Shown: in pieces, positions 1-12,318 of the stretch
Layout of the letters: every line of letters starts with the position of its first letter
Position numbering within the stretch: position 1 is the stretch's first letter
Assembly: GCA_027924585.1 (NCBI GenBank)
Contig: BSBM01000461.1
Location: 10,555,001-10,619,000, forward strand
Source of the DNA: Larix kaempferi
Lineage: Eukaryota; Streptophyta; Pinopsida; Pinales; Pinaceae
Direction: 5' to 3'
DNA: 64,000 nucleotides
Position numbers and translations under genes: made by a program
The notes under the pieces: model-generated
The model's input: the letters and a program-made list of their open reading frames with translations, nothing else
What the model was told of the DNA's origin: nothing
The model's database searches: none

Positions 1-2752
1 GCCAAAAGTGACCCTCATTAGCTTGCACTGACCCATATGACAAAACTACTTCACTTAAAGTTCTTCATTTTACATAACATGGAAATAATGATTTACAAGG
101 TTAGAAATTAATTGTATACCTGAATGAGAAATACCTCTTAATAGCTGGTAGATCCCCCTTTTGTTGCTGCGTCTTTTGTTTCCCTGCTTGTTGTTTCCCT
201 ACTTGCTGCCCTGCAACCAATATCTTCCCAAACCCTTGAAACTCAACCTGCCCAAACAAGTATGCCACCCTGCCAACTGGCGAGGTCTCGCCGACCACCC
301 AGCTCCAAAGGTACCCCTTTGGACCCCCGAGCCCAAACTGAGTACAAGCCAACCAGTATTTCCCTTCTGCAAACTCTCCAACAAGAACCTCCTTTCTTTG
401 TTGCTCTCTCCTCCTATCTCTGTTCCATCTCCTATCCAAAATATGCAAGGTCAAGAAGACCCCTTCTCCTCCCTCTCCTCTCGACCTTATTCCCTCCTCT
501 TTGTCCTTCCACCGACCCCTCCTATCATAACTACCCCTAACCTCCTCATTAATTTTATCCAAAGTCAGTCCTCCTCGAGCCCCCAACATTTGACTCATAA
601 ACCAAAGATTGTATTATTTTATTATTAAATTAAATTTTGGGTTGGTTCATCTTTGAACCTTAAGTGCTTTCCACTCAACCGACAACCTCTCAGCAATATT
701 CTAACATTCTTTCCCTTTTTTCAAAATAACAATTAATAATTAATAAAATGTTATATTATAAAATTAAGGTTTTACACCAATCACAAATGTTTTACACTTA
801 CATGTTTTACCCCAATAATTACTAGTCCACTCTCGGTGACCTCATAATTAAATGTTTCATAATTAATTTATAATTAATTCATCATTTTTATTAAACAACT
901 ACAAATGTGACATTTGCTTATAAATTGCATAATATATCTATTTGCAATTTATCGTAGGTTCTAATTAATTTAGACATGATCATAATTAAATTAATTCTTA
1001 TCCATATGTTTTAATTAATTAACTAACCTTGTAATTAATACTAACCTATCAGATTAATATTACTTTAATTAATATTACAATAACCATTTAACATTTTAAC
1101 CCTTACCCCTAACTAATTAAATTCATTAATAATCAATCAAGCATTACTAATCAATAACATTAGTTACTACTTAGATTAACCTTAGTTTGTTTATTAATCA
1201 ACACTATTAATCATTAACTCATAACAATTAACATCAATCAACATTACTAACCTTAATCGACAATATTTAACATTATTATTCACTATTATTAACATTAATC
1301 AACGACAATTACATTAATCAATATTCTTAACATTAATCGACAATATTTAACATTAATCAACATTATTAATCATTAACCAACAATGACTAACATTAATCAA
1401 TGTTACTAACGTTAATTGACAATAATTAACACTATTACTAAATCGTCTTTTATTACCACCTAATTTACTCTATTATCTTATTCAGTTATTTAACCAAAAT
1501 TTACTAACTTGACATATTAACTTAATCTCCTATTTAGATAAGTAGTAACAATGTAATTAATGCCTAAACATTATAGTTCACTTTTATTTCACGCAACTTA
1601 TAAATATGTGGGCGAGTTATGTAAGTGTAGCTACTGCTTACATACCTCGCGTAAGTACACTAACAATAATAAATCGTACACACATCAATCAAAACCACGA
1701 AACTTATTGTTTACTGACACAAGTTTAAACGTAGTTTGTGAGGTACATTCTTTTACCGAAAGGCATCTTATTAAGTCACGACAATTCATACAATACCGAG
1801 TTACGACACATAATCAATCAAATATTTTACAACAAACACAGTCAGATCATGTTTTCATTTCGGCTGCAAGCTACACCTATCTACCTAATCACAACTAACT
1901 TCCACATCCTATCCTTTCCTCTGCTGGACTACCCTGAAGTGTCAAGCCATGACTGAATCCAGCTAGAACCCGTAAGCGGAAGTGTCGACTACATTGACCA
2001 AGCTTCCTCAGCAGGAAACCACCAGTCATCATCACACACCTTAGGGAGCGCGCCGTAGCACAGCCCTCCCATGACTCTGGGTTTCGGGGATAAACGATGG
2101 GTAAATCCTCCACCCCCCTAATGGAACAAGGAACTATGTCTACCTGACATAATAACTGCGTTGCACCTGTACTCGGTTTGTCATCGTATAACCAATCTGG
2201 GCGGTTGAGTTTCCTGAAACCCTACCCCACCCATACATCATAATAACAGTATGATAATCATGCGAAAGTAAATAATGCATCACTTGCATACCGTTTATCT
2301 TTCGGAGTCCATGTCCCCGAGGCTCTCCCACCTCGTAGGATACAGCTACCACTTAGCCATTTTAACCTGTAAGTCAGTCCTCGACATACAATCTCGAATA
2401 TCGTGCACAAATCCTCAACATGTACACATACATTTCGTCTTAACATAACCACAATAATCAATTCATTATTTTCACCATGCACCTGGTATAGCATTCTTTC
2501 ATTCAACAATAACTTTAACGGTATCCACGTACCCATCATTCCTTAACTTGCATATATGAGACATAACTAACACATGATACATATCTAACATGACTATGTA
2601 TCCTAATACTAACATCACATACACACATATATATATCGGCCAAACAATAGAACCACATGTACAGAGTGTCATCAAACCGATGAAGTCTCATAATCAAGCA
2701 AATACAACATATAATAATAGTTTAGGTAGAAATGTCAAAATGGGGCGTTACA
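1..2752 (-). mobile_element. Family X long LTR-like repeat, copy A
   Basis: Read on the minus strand this starts with TGTAACGCCCCATTTTGAC at 2752, a typical plant Gypsy-type LTR start. It parallels, in order, the plus-strand sequence from 9995 and from 61104. Shared blocks include a TGATGGGTACGTGGATACC segment (near 2530) and a segment around 1900-2140 matching 10560-10840 and 61680-61920. A purine-rich stretch (360-560, minus reading) and a TTCAG/GTATAC splice-donor-like end near 118 also have counterparts in copy B. No gag or pol is visible. The left end runs out of the window. Open frames within it (for example 101-598 minus) are not conserved in the other copies and I do not regard them as genes. 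It could be one LTR of a very long element or a solo LTR. Confidence 0.6.
1200..1440. repeat. AT-rich minisatellite-like stretch
   Basis: Degenerate ACATTAATCAAC/ATTATTAA-type words repeat about every 20-30 bp inside family X copy A. Copy B has a comparable ATTAAT-rich stretch at about 11290-11620, so the low-complexity segment belongs to the repeat family. Confidence 0.55.
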
Positions 2753-4200
2753 GACTCCATGCATTAACGCTGTCACTGTGGTGACAAATCTCCATATATT
2801 ATATATAAATGATTATAAGATTGTCTAAGAGTGAACCTCATCATTATTATTTGCATTACTTGACCTTTATTGGGGTTGAGATCATGGTAAAGCTAAGACC
2901 CTAAAGCTCACTCAATCCTTATATTTTGGTATGGGTTCATTTTTCTATTTAGAGCCAAGGGCTATTAAAACAGAGCTTAATGTTTAATGTATGCATCCTT
3001 TATCTAATAATTGTTCAAAAATGAGAATATTCAAACTATGTCGAGGATTATTGTAAGGAGAACACAGTTTTTTTATGGTTGGGTGGAATGTTACATCCAC
3101 ACATATGTGTATGATTGTTTAGTTATCATTCATATTAGTTTTTTCAACTGTGCTAAATGTATTCTATGGTTGGGTGGAATGTTACATCCACACATATGTG
3201 TATGATTGTTTAGTTATCATTCATATTAGTTTTTTCAACTGTGCTAAATGTATCCGTTGTTCAAGTATTCATGAATTGGCTATGAGCTCCGCTTAATATG
3301 TTACTTGTCCTACATAGGTATTTAGATTATGTTTGGTTATAAGACCATGCTTTTCTATGAATGTTGTTAATGTGGGATTAAAAGGTTATATATATATATG
3401 ATTAGTGGTCACATTTTAATGGTGGGACAATATTAAAGTAAGATTAATGTTTCTACTACATATTTGGGAAAAAAAATTATATCTTGATCTTGACTATTTA
3501 AGAGAATGGTTTTCTTATTTCAATTAAGAAAAGGATGTCACAAATTTATTAATTAAGAAAAGGATGTCACAAATTTATTTATATGGTGAATTTAATGGTT
3601 AAAAACATTAAAAAAAAAATTATAAATTCAATTATGGAAATAGATAAGGTATATACACCTTCATTTCCATAAATTAAAAAAATTTAAATTATTTTTTTTC
3701 CATAGAAAAAAAATTTAAATTATTATTATAATAATTATTATTTATTAACTAATTTTAAATTTGAGTTTTATTCATTTTATTTTTATTAATATAATAATTT
3801 TAAAAAATGTAAAATATAACGAATAGTCAATTTAGTCTAATTGGGTTAACGTATAAGTACCCACATTAGGATTTGAATACATTATTTATAAAATTACTTA
3901 CTAAAATAGAGGGGTGTATATATCCTTATTTACCTGTTTGAGAAATACATAAACATTATAAAACATTTTAAATAAACGAGACTTGAATTTTTCAAAACTC
4001 CAACAAATCATTTCTTAGTCACGATATTCAATTCTTAAGCCATGCATAAAATCTCATAACATAGTTTCCTTCAATCAGTTCCGAACGCAATGCATAAAAT
4101 CTCATTACATCTCAAGAAAATTATCGAATTTGAAAAGGATCAACGTCATGAATTTTCATACCATGAGACGGTGTTCACTGCGTCCTATAATTACTAAACT
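2753..4200. other. Gene-free AT-rich stretch
   Basis: No coding region is supported. It holds a 91-bp tandem duplication (listed separately), a short duplication of a TTAAGAAAAGGATGTCAC-type word near 3527-3580, and a hairpin-forming sequence. The hairpin arms are TTATGGAAAT (3632-3641) and ATTTCCATAA (3663-3672), with inner arms AAGGT and ACCTT (3646-3650, 3657-3661). A loosely inverted relative of the inner part lies near 3913-3940, which could mark a small decayed MITE, but I cannot define its ends. Confidence 0.5.
3074..3255. repeat. 91-bp tandem duplication (two copies)
   Basis: The segment beginning TATGGTTGGGTGGAATG at 3074 recurs at 3165 nearly unchanged. Each copy contains the small palindrome CACACATATGTGT. 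The near identity points to a recent local duplication. Confidence 0.85.
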
Positions 4201-5271
4201 TTAAATCTCACAGACAACTGTAGACCCAATACCCTGAACATAGTCCACATTTGAGCTTTCCGGTCTCTCAATGGCAGCCCACTTTCCACAGGTTTCTGCT
4301 TGCGTTCCAGCGGCACTTTTGAACGGCGGAGGCTCAAACATATAAAAAACCTGATCATAACCGCCACTGGTTTTCCTCCAAACGTTTTTCTTCCAATCGT
4401 ACTGTATCACTCCCAGCTTCTTCTGGAAGGAATATAAGCTCCCTGAAGAAGAAGCTGCAACAACACACGATCGAGGGCCTTTCCCATCACCGACAGTCCA
4501 CATATTCTCCAGCATCGACCATGCCCCTGTTTCTGGATCGTAAATTTCTGCACTACGCTTGAACCGATCAGGGGCATGAGTACTATGTCCACTAATAACG
4601 ATAAATTTCCCATGGATAAAAGCACCATAGCACTCGTCCCGCTCTTGGCTCATGTCAGGAAGAATCTTCCACTCGTCTTCCGCCACATTGTAAACTGCTG
4701 CTCCCCGGAGAGCATTTACCTCGTCGTCATGTCCTCCAGCAACATAAACAAGTCCTTCCGGCGACACGGAGCAAGCGCCGGAGATTCGAACCAGTGGGAT
4801 GTCGGCACCGCGGCTCCACTTAACAGACAAGAAATCGTAGATGAAAACGGTGTTTAGCGCCTCCAAGGCGTTGAGGTCGGAGGGTTTCCATCGGCCTATC
4901 AAAATCAGCTTTTGATTCACAGAAACGCAATCGCAAAAGAGTGGAAATCCAAGATGACGAACTGGAAATACGGGAAGGCGAGGGAGTGTTTCCCAGGTGC
5001 CTTGCAGAGGGTCATACACAGTAACCAGAATTTGTAGATCATTGTCTGTGTAGTTAGCTGGATATTCTCGGATTTCGATCAAACATATACATCGCTTGGA
5101 AGTCCCATGATTTTTTCTGTCTTGATAGAACTGGGGGCTTTTCACCACGGCCTCCCATCTTCCGCAGACTGCTGTGAGGTTGTGATGGGATGTGTAAGGC
5201 ACTCTTAGGTAACACTGTCGACCTAATTCCTGTACGAGGATGAGTCTCGGAATATTTGCAAGTCTAGGATT
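4201..5271 (-). CDS. F-box/kelch-repeat protein gene, start codon not found (possible pseudogene)
   Basis: An intronless frame ends at a stop at 4201-4203. Read from 5202 it begins VPYTSHHNLTAVCGRW, the second half of the F-box of the plant F-box/kelch family that includes Arabidopsis At1g80440 and the KMD proteins. Those act as substrate adaptors of SCF ubiquitin ligases (PAL enzymes and type-B response regulators are known targets of relatives). Kelch-like blades follow; YVAGGHD is an intact double-glycine motif, while other blades read LILIGRW and FIVISGH. The frame stays open upstream to 5271 and encodes ELGRQCYLRVPY, further F-box sequence, but a TAA at 5272-5274 comes before any ATG. 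The first in-frame ATG is deep inside the kelch region. A TATAAAAT on the minus strand (5269-5276) sits at the start of this open stretch. The rest of the frame has no internal stop, so loss of the 5' end looks recent, unless a non-AUG start or an upstream exon exists. Family identity is strong; function of this copy is doubtful. Confidence 0.75.
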   Translation of the reverse strand, partial: NPRLANIPRLILVQELGRQCYLRVPYTSHHNLTAVCGRWEAVVKSPQFYQDRKNHGTSKRCICLIEIREYPANYTDNDLQILVTVYDPLQGTWETLPRLPVFPVRHLGFPLFCDCVSVNQKLILIGRWKPSDLNALEALNTVFIYDFLSVKWSRGADIPLVRISGACSVSPEGLVYVAGGHDDEVNALRGAAVYNVAEDEWKILPDMSQERDECYGAFIHGKFIVISGHSTHAPDRFKRSAEIYDPETGAWSMLENMWTVGDGKGPRSCVVAASSSGSLYSFQKKLGVIQYDWKKNVWRKTSGGYDQVFYMFEPPPFKSAAGTQAETCGKWAAIERPESSNVDYVQGIGSTVVCEI

Positions 5272-5408
5272 TTATATCCTTGACCTGAAAGAAGAGGCGG
5301 CTTGCGCGGCACTTTTTGTGGAGTTTGGTAAACGGTAGACACATGGCACTCAATTCGCTTCTTTCGGGGGATTTGTTCCCCGGATCGGACTATAAAAATA
5401 GGTGGAAT

Positions 5409-7140
5409 TGTAGTTTCACCCCATTTACTGTGGAACTGTGCCCCTAGGATTTTTGCCCATTTTAAGATGACCCCCCGAAATACTAGGCTGATTTGAGTGC
5501 AGTTATCACATGCCCACATTTTTAGGAAAATGTCCCTTGATAACGGCTGATTTGAGTGCAGTTATCACATGCCCACATTTTTAGGAAAATGTCCCTTCAT
5601 AACGGCTAATTTGAGTTCTTTGGAGTTTAGCATTTTTTCAAAAATAAAAATTTGGCTAAGTTATTGGATCCAATTAAGCTCAATAGAAGTTTGGCTAAAT
5701 TCGGTAGAAACAAGGATTTTTGAGAAATAGAAATGTCTTCTACCAAATAAAAGAGTGAATTTTAAAATTTAATTTAAGTTTATTTTATAATTTTGTAGTT
5801 TCACCCCATTTACTATGGAACTGTGTCCCTAGGATTTTTGCCCATTTTAAGACGACCCCGGATTTTTGCCCATTTTAAGACGACCCCCGAAATACCAGGC
5901 TGATTTGAGTGCAGTTATCACATGCCCACATTTTTAGGAAAATGTCCCTTCATAACAACTAATTTGAGTTCTTTGGAGTTTAGCATTTTTTGAAAAATAA
6001 AAAATTTGGCTAAGTTATTGGATCCAATTAAGCTCAATAGAAGTTTGGCTAAATTCTTGTAGAAACAAGGATTTTTGAGAAATAGAAATGTCTTCTACCA
6101 AATAAAAGAGTGAATTTTAAAATTTAATGCTAGGTTTATTTTATAATTTTGTAGCTTCACCCCATTTACTATGCTAGGATTTTTTCCCATTTTAAGACGA
6201 CCCCCCAAAATACCAGGCTGATTTGAGTGCAATTATCACATGCCCACATTTTTAGGAAAATGTCCCTTCATAACCGCTAATTTGAGTTCTTTGGAGTTTA
6301 GCATTTTTTGAAAAATAAAAATTTGGCCAAGTTATTGGGTCCAATTAAGCTCAATAGAAGTTTGGCTAAATTCGGTAGAAACAAGGATTTTTGAGAAATA
6401 GAAATGTTTTCTACCAAATAAAAGAGTGAATTTTAAAATTTAATGTTAGGTTTATTTTATAATTTTGTAGTTTCACCCCATTTACCGAACTATGTCCCTA
6501 GGATTTTTGCCCATTTTAAGACGACCCCGAAATACGAGGCTGATTTGAGTGCACTTATCACATGCCCGCATTTTTAGGAAAATGTCCCTTCATAACGGCT
6601 AATTTGAGTACTTTGGAGTTTAGCATTTTTTGAAAAATAAAAATTTGGCTAAGTTATTGGATCCAATTAAGCTCAATAGAAGTTTGGCTAAATTCGGTAG
6701 AAACAAGGATTTTTGAGAAATAGAAATGTCTTCTACAAAATAAAAGAGTGAATTTTAAAATTTAATGTTAGGTTTATTTTATAATTTTGTAGTTTCACCC
6801 CATTTACTATTTTGTAGTTTCACCCCATTTACTATGGAACTGTGCCCCTAGGATTTTCACCCATTTTAAGACGACCCCCGAAATACCAGGCTGATTTGAG
6901 TGCAGTTATCACATGCCCACATTTTTAGGAAAATGTCCCTTCATAACGGCTAATTTGAGTTCTTTGGAGTTTAGCATTTTTTGAAAAATAAAAATTTGGC
7001 TAAGTTATTGAATCCAATTAAGCTCAATAGAAGTTTGGCTAAATTCGGTAGAAACAAGGATTTTTGAGAAATAGAAATGTCTTCTACCAAATAAAAGAGT
7101 GAATTTTAAAATTTAATGTTAGGTTTATTTTATAATTTTG
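5409..7140. repeat. Tandem array, five copies of a ~320-bp unit
   Basis: The phrase GTAGTTTCACCCCATTTAC recurs at 5409, 5795, 6151 (variant), 6467 and 6789/6814, each followed by the same ~320-bp sequence ending in TTATTTTATAATTTT. Unit lengths are about 386, 356, 316, 322 and 352 bp. The first unit carries an internal duplication of a ~56-bp block (around 5490-5600), the second a short internal repeat near 5830-5880, and the last a doubled start. Units differ by only a few percent. The array lies directly upstream of the F-box/kelch gene. Frames crossing it are by-products of the repeat. Confidence 0.9.
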
Positions 7141-8122
7141 TATTTAAGGTGAAATTTCTATAAATTAATAAAATATTAAGTAAATAAAAAATTTACAATA
7201 TTAATTTTAAAACTAAAAATATATGTATTTCAATTAATTAAGATTAAAATAATTAATTAGAATATATAAATAGATTTAAGTTATTTGTTAAATAGAAATT
7301 TTGACATAAGATGTTAATTCAAAAACCATTAAATTGCTTTGTACTTTGTTTGGATACTAGTTTAGTACATCCAGTTAACTTGTGGTGGTGAACACTCATA
7401 GGTCACAAGTTAAGTGCCATGAGCAACTTACTTGTTACTTTTGTTCTCGTTCTCCACCCGTTGTTGTCTATGCCTTAGTTACATGTTACTTTTCTAGTTA
7501 TTTTTTATATTTTTTTGTATAATTGTTTATTTCAAATTTTGAATGACACCCATTAAAGAATCTATACCTAGGGAAAGTAAATATGGTAGTCCACCCCAAA
7601 TTCTACTAGCACAGCCACTTACTTGTTGTCTATGCGTCACAAGTTATATGTTGTTTATGCGTGAACTACCTTTACCTTCTTTAGTTAAATAGGTTGTATG
7701 TGACTACATGTTATCCATGCATGAGCTATGATTTATCCATGCATGCATGAGCTATGAGTTATCCATGCATCAACTCTCAATTATTTTTTATATTTTTTTT
7801 ATAATTTTTATTTCAAACTTTGAATGATGCTCATAAAATCAATTTGGAGTGTACACTTGTCCCATCCCTCTCAAATCTAGGAAAAGCATATAGGGTAGTC
7901 CACCCCAAATTCTAAGATATAAACATCTATCACCTATGGGTGTAACAAGTTCTTTTCACATCTAAAAACTATTATCATAAAATAAAAAACTATTAAATCT
8001 AAAAACAAAAACAAAACAAAAAATCTAAATTGGTATATATCAAATACAAAAAACTAGTTTAATGTTTAATAACTATAACTTTATAAAATTGGTCTAAAAA
8101 CCCATTTCTTAAAAAGAATAAC
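7141..8122. other. Gene-free AT-rich stretch with a diverged duplication
   Basis: No coding region is supported. Two diverged copies of a ~110-130-bp block ending in GTAGTCCACCCCAAATTCTA lie at about 7500-7608 and 7780-7915. Between them are ATCCATGCATGAGCTATGA-type words (7700-7765), several containing the palindrome ATGCAT. Confidence 0.6.
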
Positions 8123-11100
8123 ACTTACAAAACAAGAAATTAAAAAATAAAAACTATGTATATTGATAAAACTAAAAATATCTATTAATAATAAATAATA
8201 AAATTATCTTATCAATATTTCTTCAACGATTAAACCTTTCTAATAGTTAATAATTAAGAGCCTATAATCTTCTAAACACTGAAATTTACCAACTTATTGA
8301 CCTTTGTGATGTAAATTTGTTCTTCAAAACACTAAGTTCAACACCAAAAATGAATTCAAAATTCAATTTCTTAGAAGAATTTCTTAGAGTACCATCAAAA
8401 AACCATCTATAATGCACAACTAGCCAGCACATTTCAATATAATATTCATGTGTTGTAACTAGTTTGTACCCTTTTGGACCATACTTTTTCTAATGGCTCA
8501 CTTGACATGGTCATTTTTAAGTTGATTTCAACAAACTTTCATTTCATCACTAGATCCCAATAAAAATAACCTAAAAACTTCAAAACATAAAGCATTAACC
8601 AAAGAATTTTGTTCCAAACTAGAGAGGAATTTGGAAGACAAAATGGGTTTGCTTGTAGGGGTTTTCTTAAAGTATCTAGTCTTGATGGATCCTTAAAAAA
8701 AAAACGCTTCATTGAAAATTATAATGGCGTGACCAAAGGATGCCTGACCAATCACGTGAAACTGAATTCGTAACAAACACATCTAGTAGTGATCCGAAAA
8801 TGGGTAAAACTCACTTTTCTTCATTCACGAATACTTAATCAAATTCTCAAATTCTCAATAATCATAAATAAATTGGAATAATAAATCAATTTCAATCTTC
8901 GACAATTTAGAGATTTCACAAAACACACATGAAAAAGATACACAAACCAGAATTGTTAACGGAGTTCGTCAGGCCTCCTAACTACGTCTCTGGACTCATT
9001 GAAACTTTGAGTCACTTCATTATCTCCTTCAAAGATAGGATTTCATAAGTACAATTGAATGATCTTCACTTCAAGTGGCTCATTCCCATCTTGGGATTCC
9101 TTTCTCTTCCTCACCAAGAAGAACTAAGGCTCTCACATGAACTGAACTGTTTCTCCCATCTTGAGATGAAATTTCTTATACAAAGCTTACCAGAAAACTT
9201 TATCCAATGGAGCCCTACTTTCCTTCTCCAAATGAGAGGATTTTATAGCCTTTACATGGATGATTACTCATCACATATGTTAAGGAGAATATCTCTCCCA
9301 TGATCCCCTAAATTAGGATCAAGAGACACCTTAAAGGATAGGTGGAGAAATGGTCTCATCTTTTTCCATGAAGATATCAACACTCCCTTAGGACTAGAAA
9401 ACCAATTGGTGAGGTGCATTCTCACATCTAATTAAATTTCCTTTATAAATTTAAAAGAGAATTTATATGAGCACTTTCATATTTCCCCTTTTACATAGTT
9501 TTCATTGAACTTTCAATTTTAATGTGAAATACACATTGTTCAATGTCATATGAACATTTGTTGGAAAAACCTCATTTTTGTCCGTAATTTCAATCTGTAA
9601 TTTCTTTCATATACGAAGTCCATTTGACCCCGTTCAAATCGCATTAGGAAGCTCTCTGAAAGCTCTTTGTCAATTGAATACCTTTGATGCAAATGAAAAC
9701 CTTCTGCATTCTTTGACTGTGGAGATCCTCCTAGATCAGGTAGGCCCTCTCAATTTCATAAAATAATCTTTTACATGAAAAATGCATCTATCCTCACCAT
9801 TATGAAATAGTCTATCCTCCTCCTTGAGCAAGGATTTTATTGCATTCAAGCAAGCTGGTTTTATAAGCCAAGAAGTCTCAATTTGAGATGAGAATGCAGT
9901 TTCTAAAATAGCCATGCTATTAAAAAATTGGGTGATGCGATGAGAGAGAGAGGGGTCAATTAACTTAAAAATACCCATTATTTAGCATTCCTACTATGAT
10001 GCCCCGTTTTGACCTTATTAACTAAACTAATTTGCTTATTACTCTGAGACTTTGTTAGTTTGATGACACTATGGACATATGGTTTTATTATTTTGCAAAG
10101 ATTATATATATGTGTGTGATGTTAATGTTATGAATTCTATTCACGTTTTGATTATGTCTCTAGCATGCAAACTTACTACATGATGGGTACGTGGATACCG
10201 AGTTAAAAGTTATATGTTGAATGGATGGATATGATACCAGGTTCATGGTACATAGAAATGAATTGCATTCTTTTTAATTAGTAATGAAATGTATATCCAT
10301 GTCAATGATTGCACAATATTCTCAATTGTGTGTTTGAAGACTAACCTACAGGTTAAGAGAGCTAAGTGGTAGCTGGATCCTATGAGGAGGGAGTACCTCG
10401 GGGACATGGGTTCCAAAAGATAAATGGTATGCAACTGATGCATTATTTTTTTAGCATGAGTATTGTATTATTATCATGATGTATGGGTAGGTTTGGGGTT
10501 TCAGGAAAGTCAACCGCCAAAATTGGTTATTCGATGACAAAACCTGACTATGACAGTCGCAACATAGTAACTATGTTAAGGTAGACATAGCCCCTTGTTC
10601 CATGGGAGGGGTGGAGGCATTGCCACAGCTTATCCTCCGAACCTGGAGTCATGAGAGGGTCACGCTACGCCTCACTCAACAAGGTGTGTGATGATGACTG
10701 GTGGGTACCTACTAGGGAATCTTGGTCGATGTAGTCGACACTTCCTCTTACGGGTTCTAACTGGAACTGGTCATGGTGTGACACTTCAGCGTAGTCCAAC
10801 AGAGGAAGGATATGATGTGGAAGTTAGTTGTGAACTAGGTAGAAGGAGGTAGGTAGATAGGTATGTCATAGAAGTAAAAAGGAAAACATAATTCAGTGTA
10901 CTGAAAACCTTTGATTGATTCTTTTGTCGTAATTCAGTATGTTATGTTATTTCATGTATTATAATAAATGGAGATAGTCATTGAAATTCTTATCTCGGTA
11001 TGTGTCGACTGATAGCGATTTATGTAATTATATGGTATGCTTGTTTTAGTATTATTAGTGTACCTACACGAGGTATGGAAGCCATAGCTACACTTACATA

Positions 11101-11270
11101 ACTCGCCTATATAGGCTGGTATTAGTTATCTACTATGCTATTACAGTTAAGCTCTAATGCATTGTGATTGTGAATAAATTCCATTGGGAATTAATTATTA
11201 CATATGTAGTTATGCATTGATATAATTGCGTCAGGTTATAAATGGAAGGTTTAATTGTGGTTAAGGTTAT
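8123..11270 (+). repeat. 3.1-kb block, left copy of a direct duplication
   Basis: From ACTTACAAAACAAG at 8123 to TTAAGGTTA near 11270 the sequence is collinear with 59238-62380, at roughly 93-95% identity judged by eye over sampled stretches. The block contains a 429-bp minus-strand LTR (8954-9382) and the first ~1.3 kb of a family X copy. The outer flanks of the two copies are unrelated. Confidence 0.9.
8954..9382 (-). repeat. Copia-like LTR (minus strand), left-block copy
   Basis: Read on the minus strand it starts TGTTGATATC at 9382 directly after a purine tract (TAAGGGAG, 9383-9390) and ends CCGTTAACA at 8954, giving TG...CA termini. A TATAAAA lies at 9241-9247 (minus). No matching 5-bp target duplication flanks it (AGAAT and CTCCC). 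The purine tract suggests it was a 3' LTR whose internal region is gone. The same LTR occurs at 60060-60491, so it predates duplication of the block. Confidence 0.6.
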
Positions 11271-12318
11271 GTATTAATCGTGGTCATCTTTAAAATAAAT
11301 TCTAGTAAATGATTAAGAATATTATTATTAAAATAATTAATAAATATTAATGAAGAGTACTAAATATTAATAATATCAATTAGTTCATGGTCGGTTTACA
11401 AATGATAATGGTGTAAATAGTATTGATAAGATTATTATTGACTTGATTAATAAATTGTAATTAGTTTTAATTATATTTGAAGAGTAATTACCATTGCGGG
11501 GGTGTGATAATCATTGGGTAAATAATTAGTGGTACTAATAATTGATTAATGAACAATTGTTGTCAATTAATTAATTAATAGATCATTATTGATTAAATAC
11601 TGATTTTAATAACCACTAGAGGGTGAATTGGTGATGTATACCATAGTAACAATCTAATATATTATCACAGCTTATTGAAGTAAATAATGTTAAATATAAA
11701 AAATTTAACCGAACTTTAGAATTAATTAAGAATTATGTATAATTATTGATTGACAATAAAAATTATCATAAAAGTAATGGAATATATTGTTTAATGGAAA
11801 TCATGCGTGAAACTTATCTCATTAAGTGGATAAAAGGGTAGGTGACCGATTGGGGGAAATTTAAATGACTTTCATTTAATGTTGATAAGCCATGTTTGAA
11901 TTGCCTCATTAATAAGGATAAGATTTAATATTTTAATGTTTAGGGGTACGAGGGAATTTTACGGTGGATAGGAAAACATGAATGAAAATTTATGGGGAGA
12001 TAAGGGTAGTAATGGAGGGAATGGAGTCGACAGGGGAGGGAGTCGGTAGAAGAGAAGATGATAGATAGGAGGAGGGGGAGTGAAGAAGGGGATTTTTTTT
12101 TACCAAAGAAGAAATTTAGAAGAGGAGACTAAAATTCACGAAGGGGAGAACTACAGGATTGGTTGGATTGTGCGGTACTCAGGTTTTGGGATCGGGGGTC
12201 CAAGAAGCAACTCTTGGAGCTGGGTGGTTGGCTAGACTATCCTAGTTGGTAGACAGGCAGATCAAGTTTAGACAGTTGAGTACTCTAAGGTTTTGGGGTT
12301 TTCTTTTACAGGTATTTT
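9995..12318 (+). mobile_element. Family X long LTR-like repeat, copy B
   Basis: It starts TATGATGCCCCGTTTTGACC, matching TGTAATGCCCCATTTTGACC of copy C with the terminal TG mutated. It follows copy A (opposite strand) through the conserved central segment 10560-10840, a long ATTAAT-rich stretch, a purine-rich block (11990-12140) and a segment with GGAGCTGGGTGGTTGGC (12220) shared with copy A. Similarity fades at a TTACAG/GTATTT donor-like sequence near 12313-12318, where I place the end. No gag or pol is seen. The right end is uncertain. Confidence 0.55.

Noticed and set aside
101-598. Minus-strand 165-codon frame
   Set aside because: It lies in the purine-rich part of family X; the matching part of copy B does not keep the frame and no domain is recognised.
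5223-5519. 98-codon minus-strand frame upstream of the F-box/kelch gene
   Set aside because: It runs through the first tandem unit in a different frame from the F-box sequence and has no recognisable domain.
9736-9978. 80-codon minus-strand frame that also exists in the right block (60845-61087)
   Set aside because: About 12 of 80 residues differ between copies, mostly replacements, so the shared frame reflects duplication, not selection.
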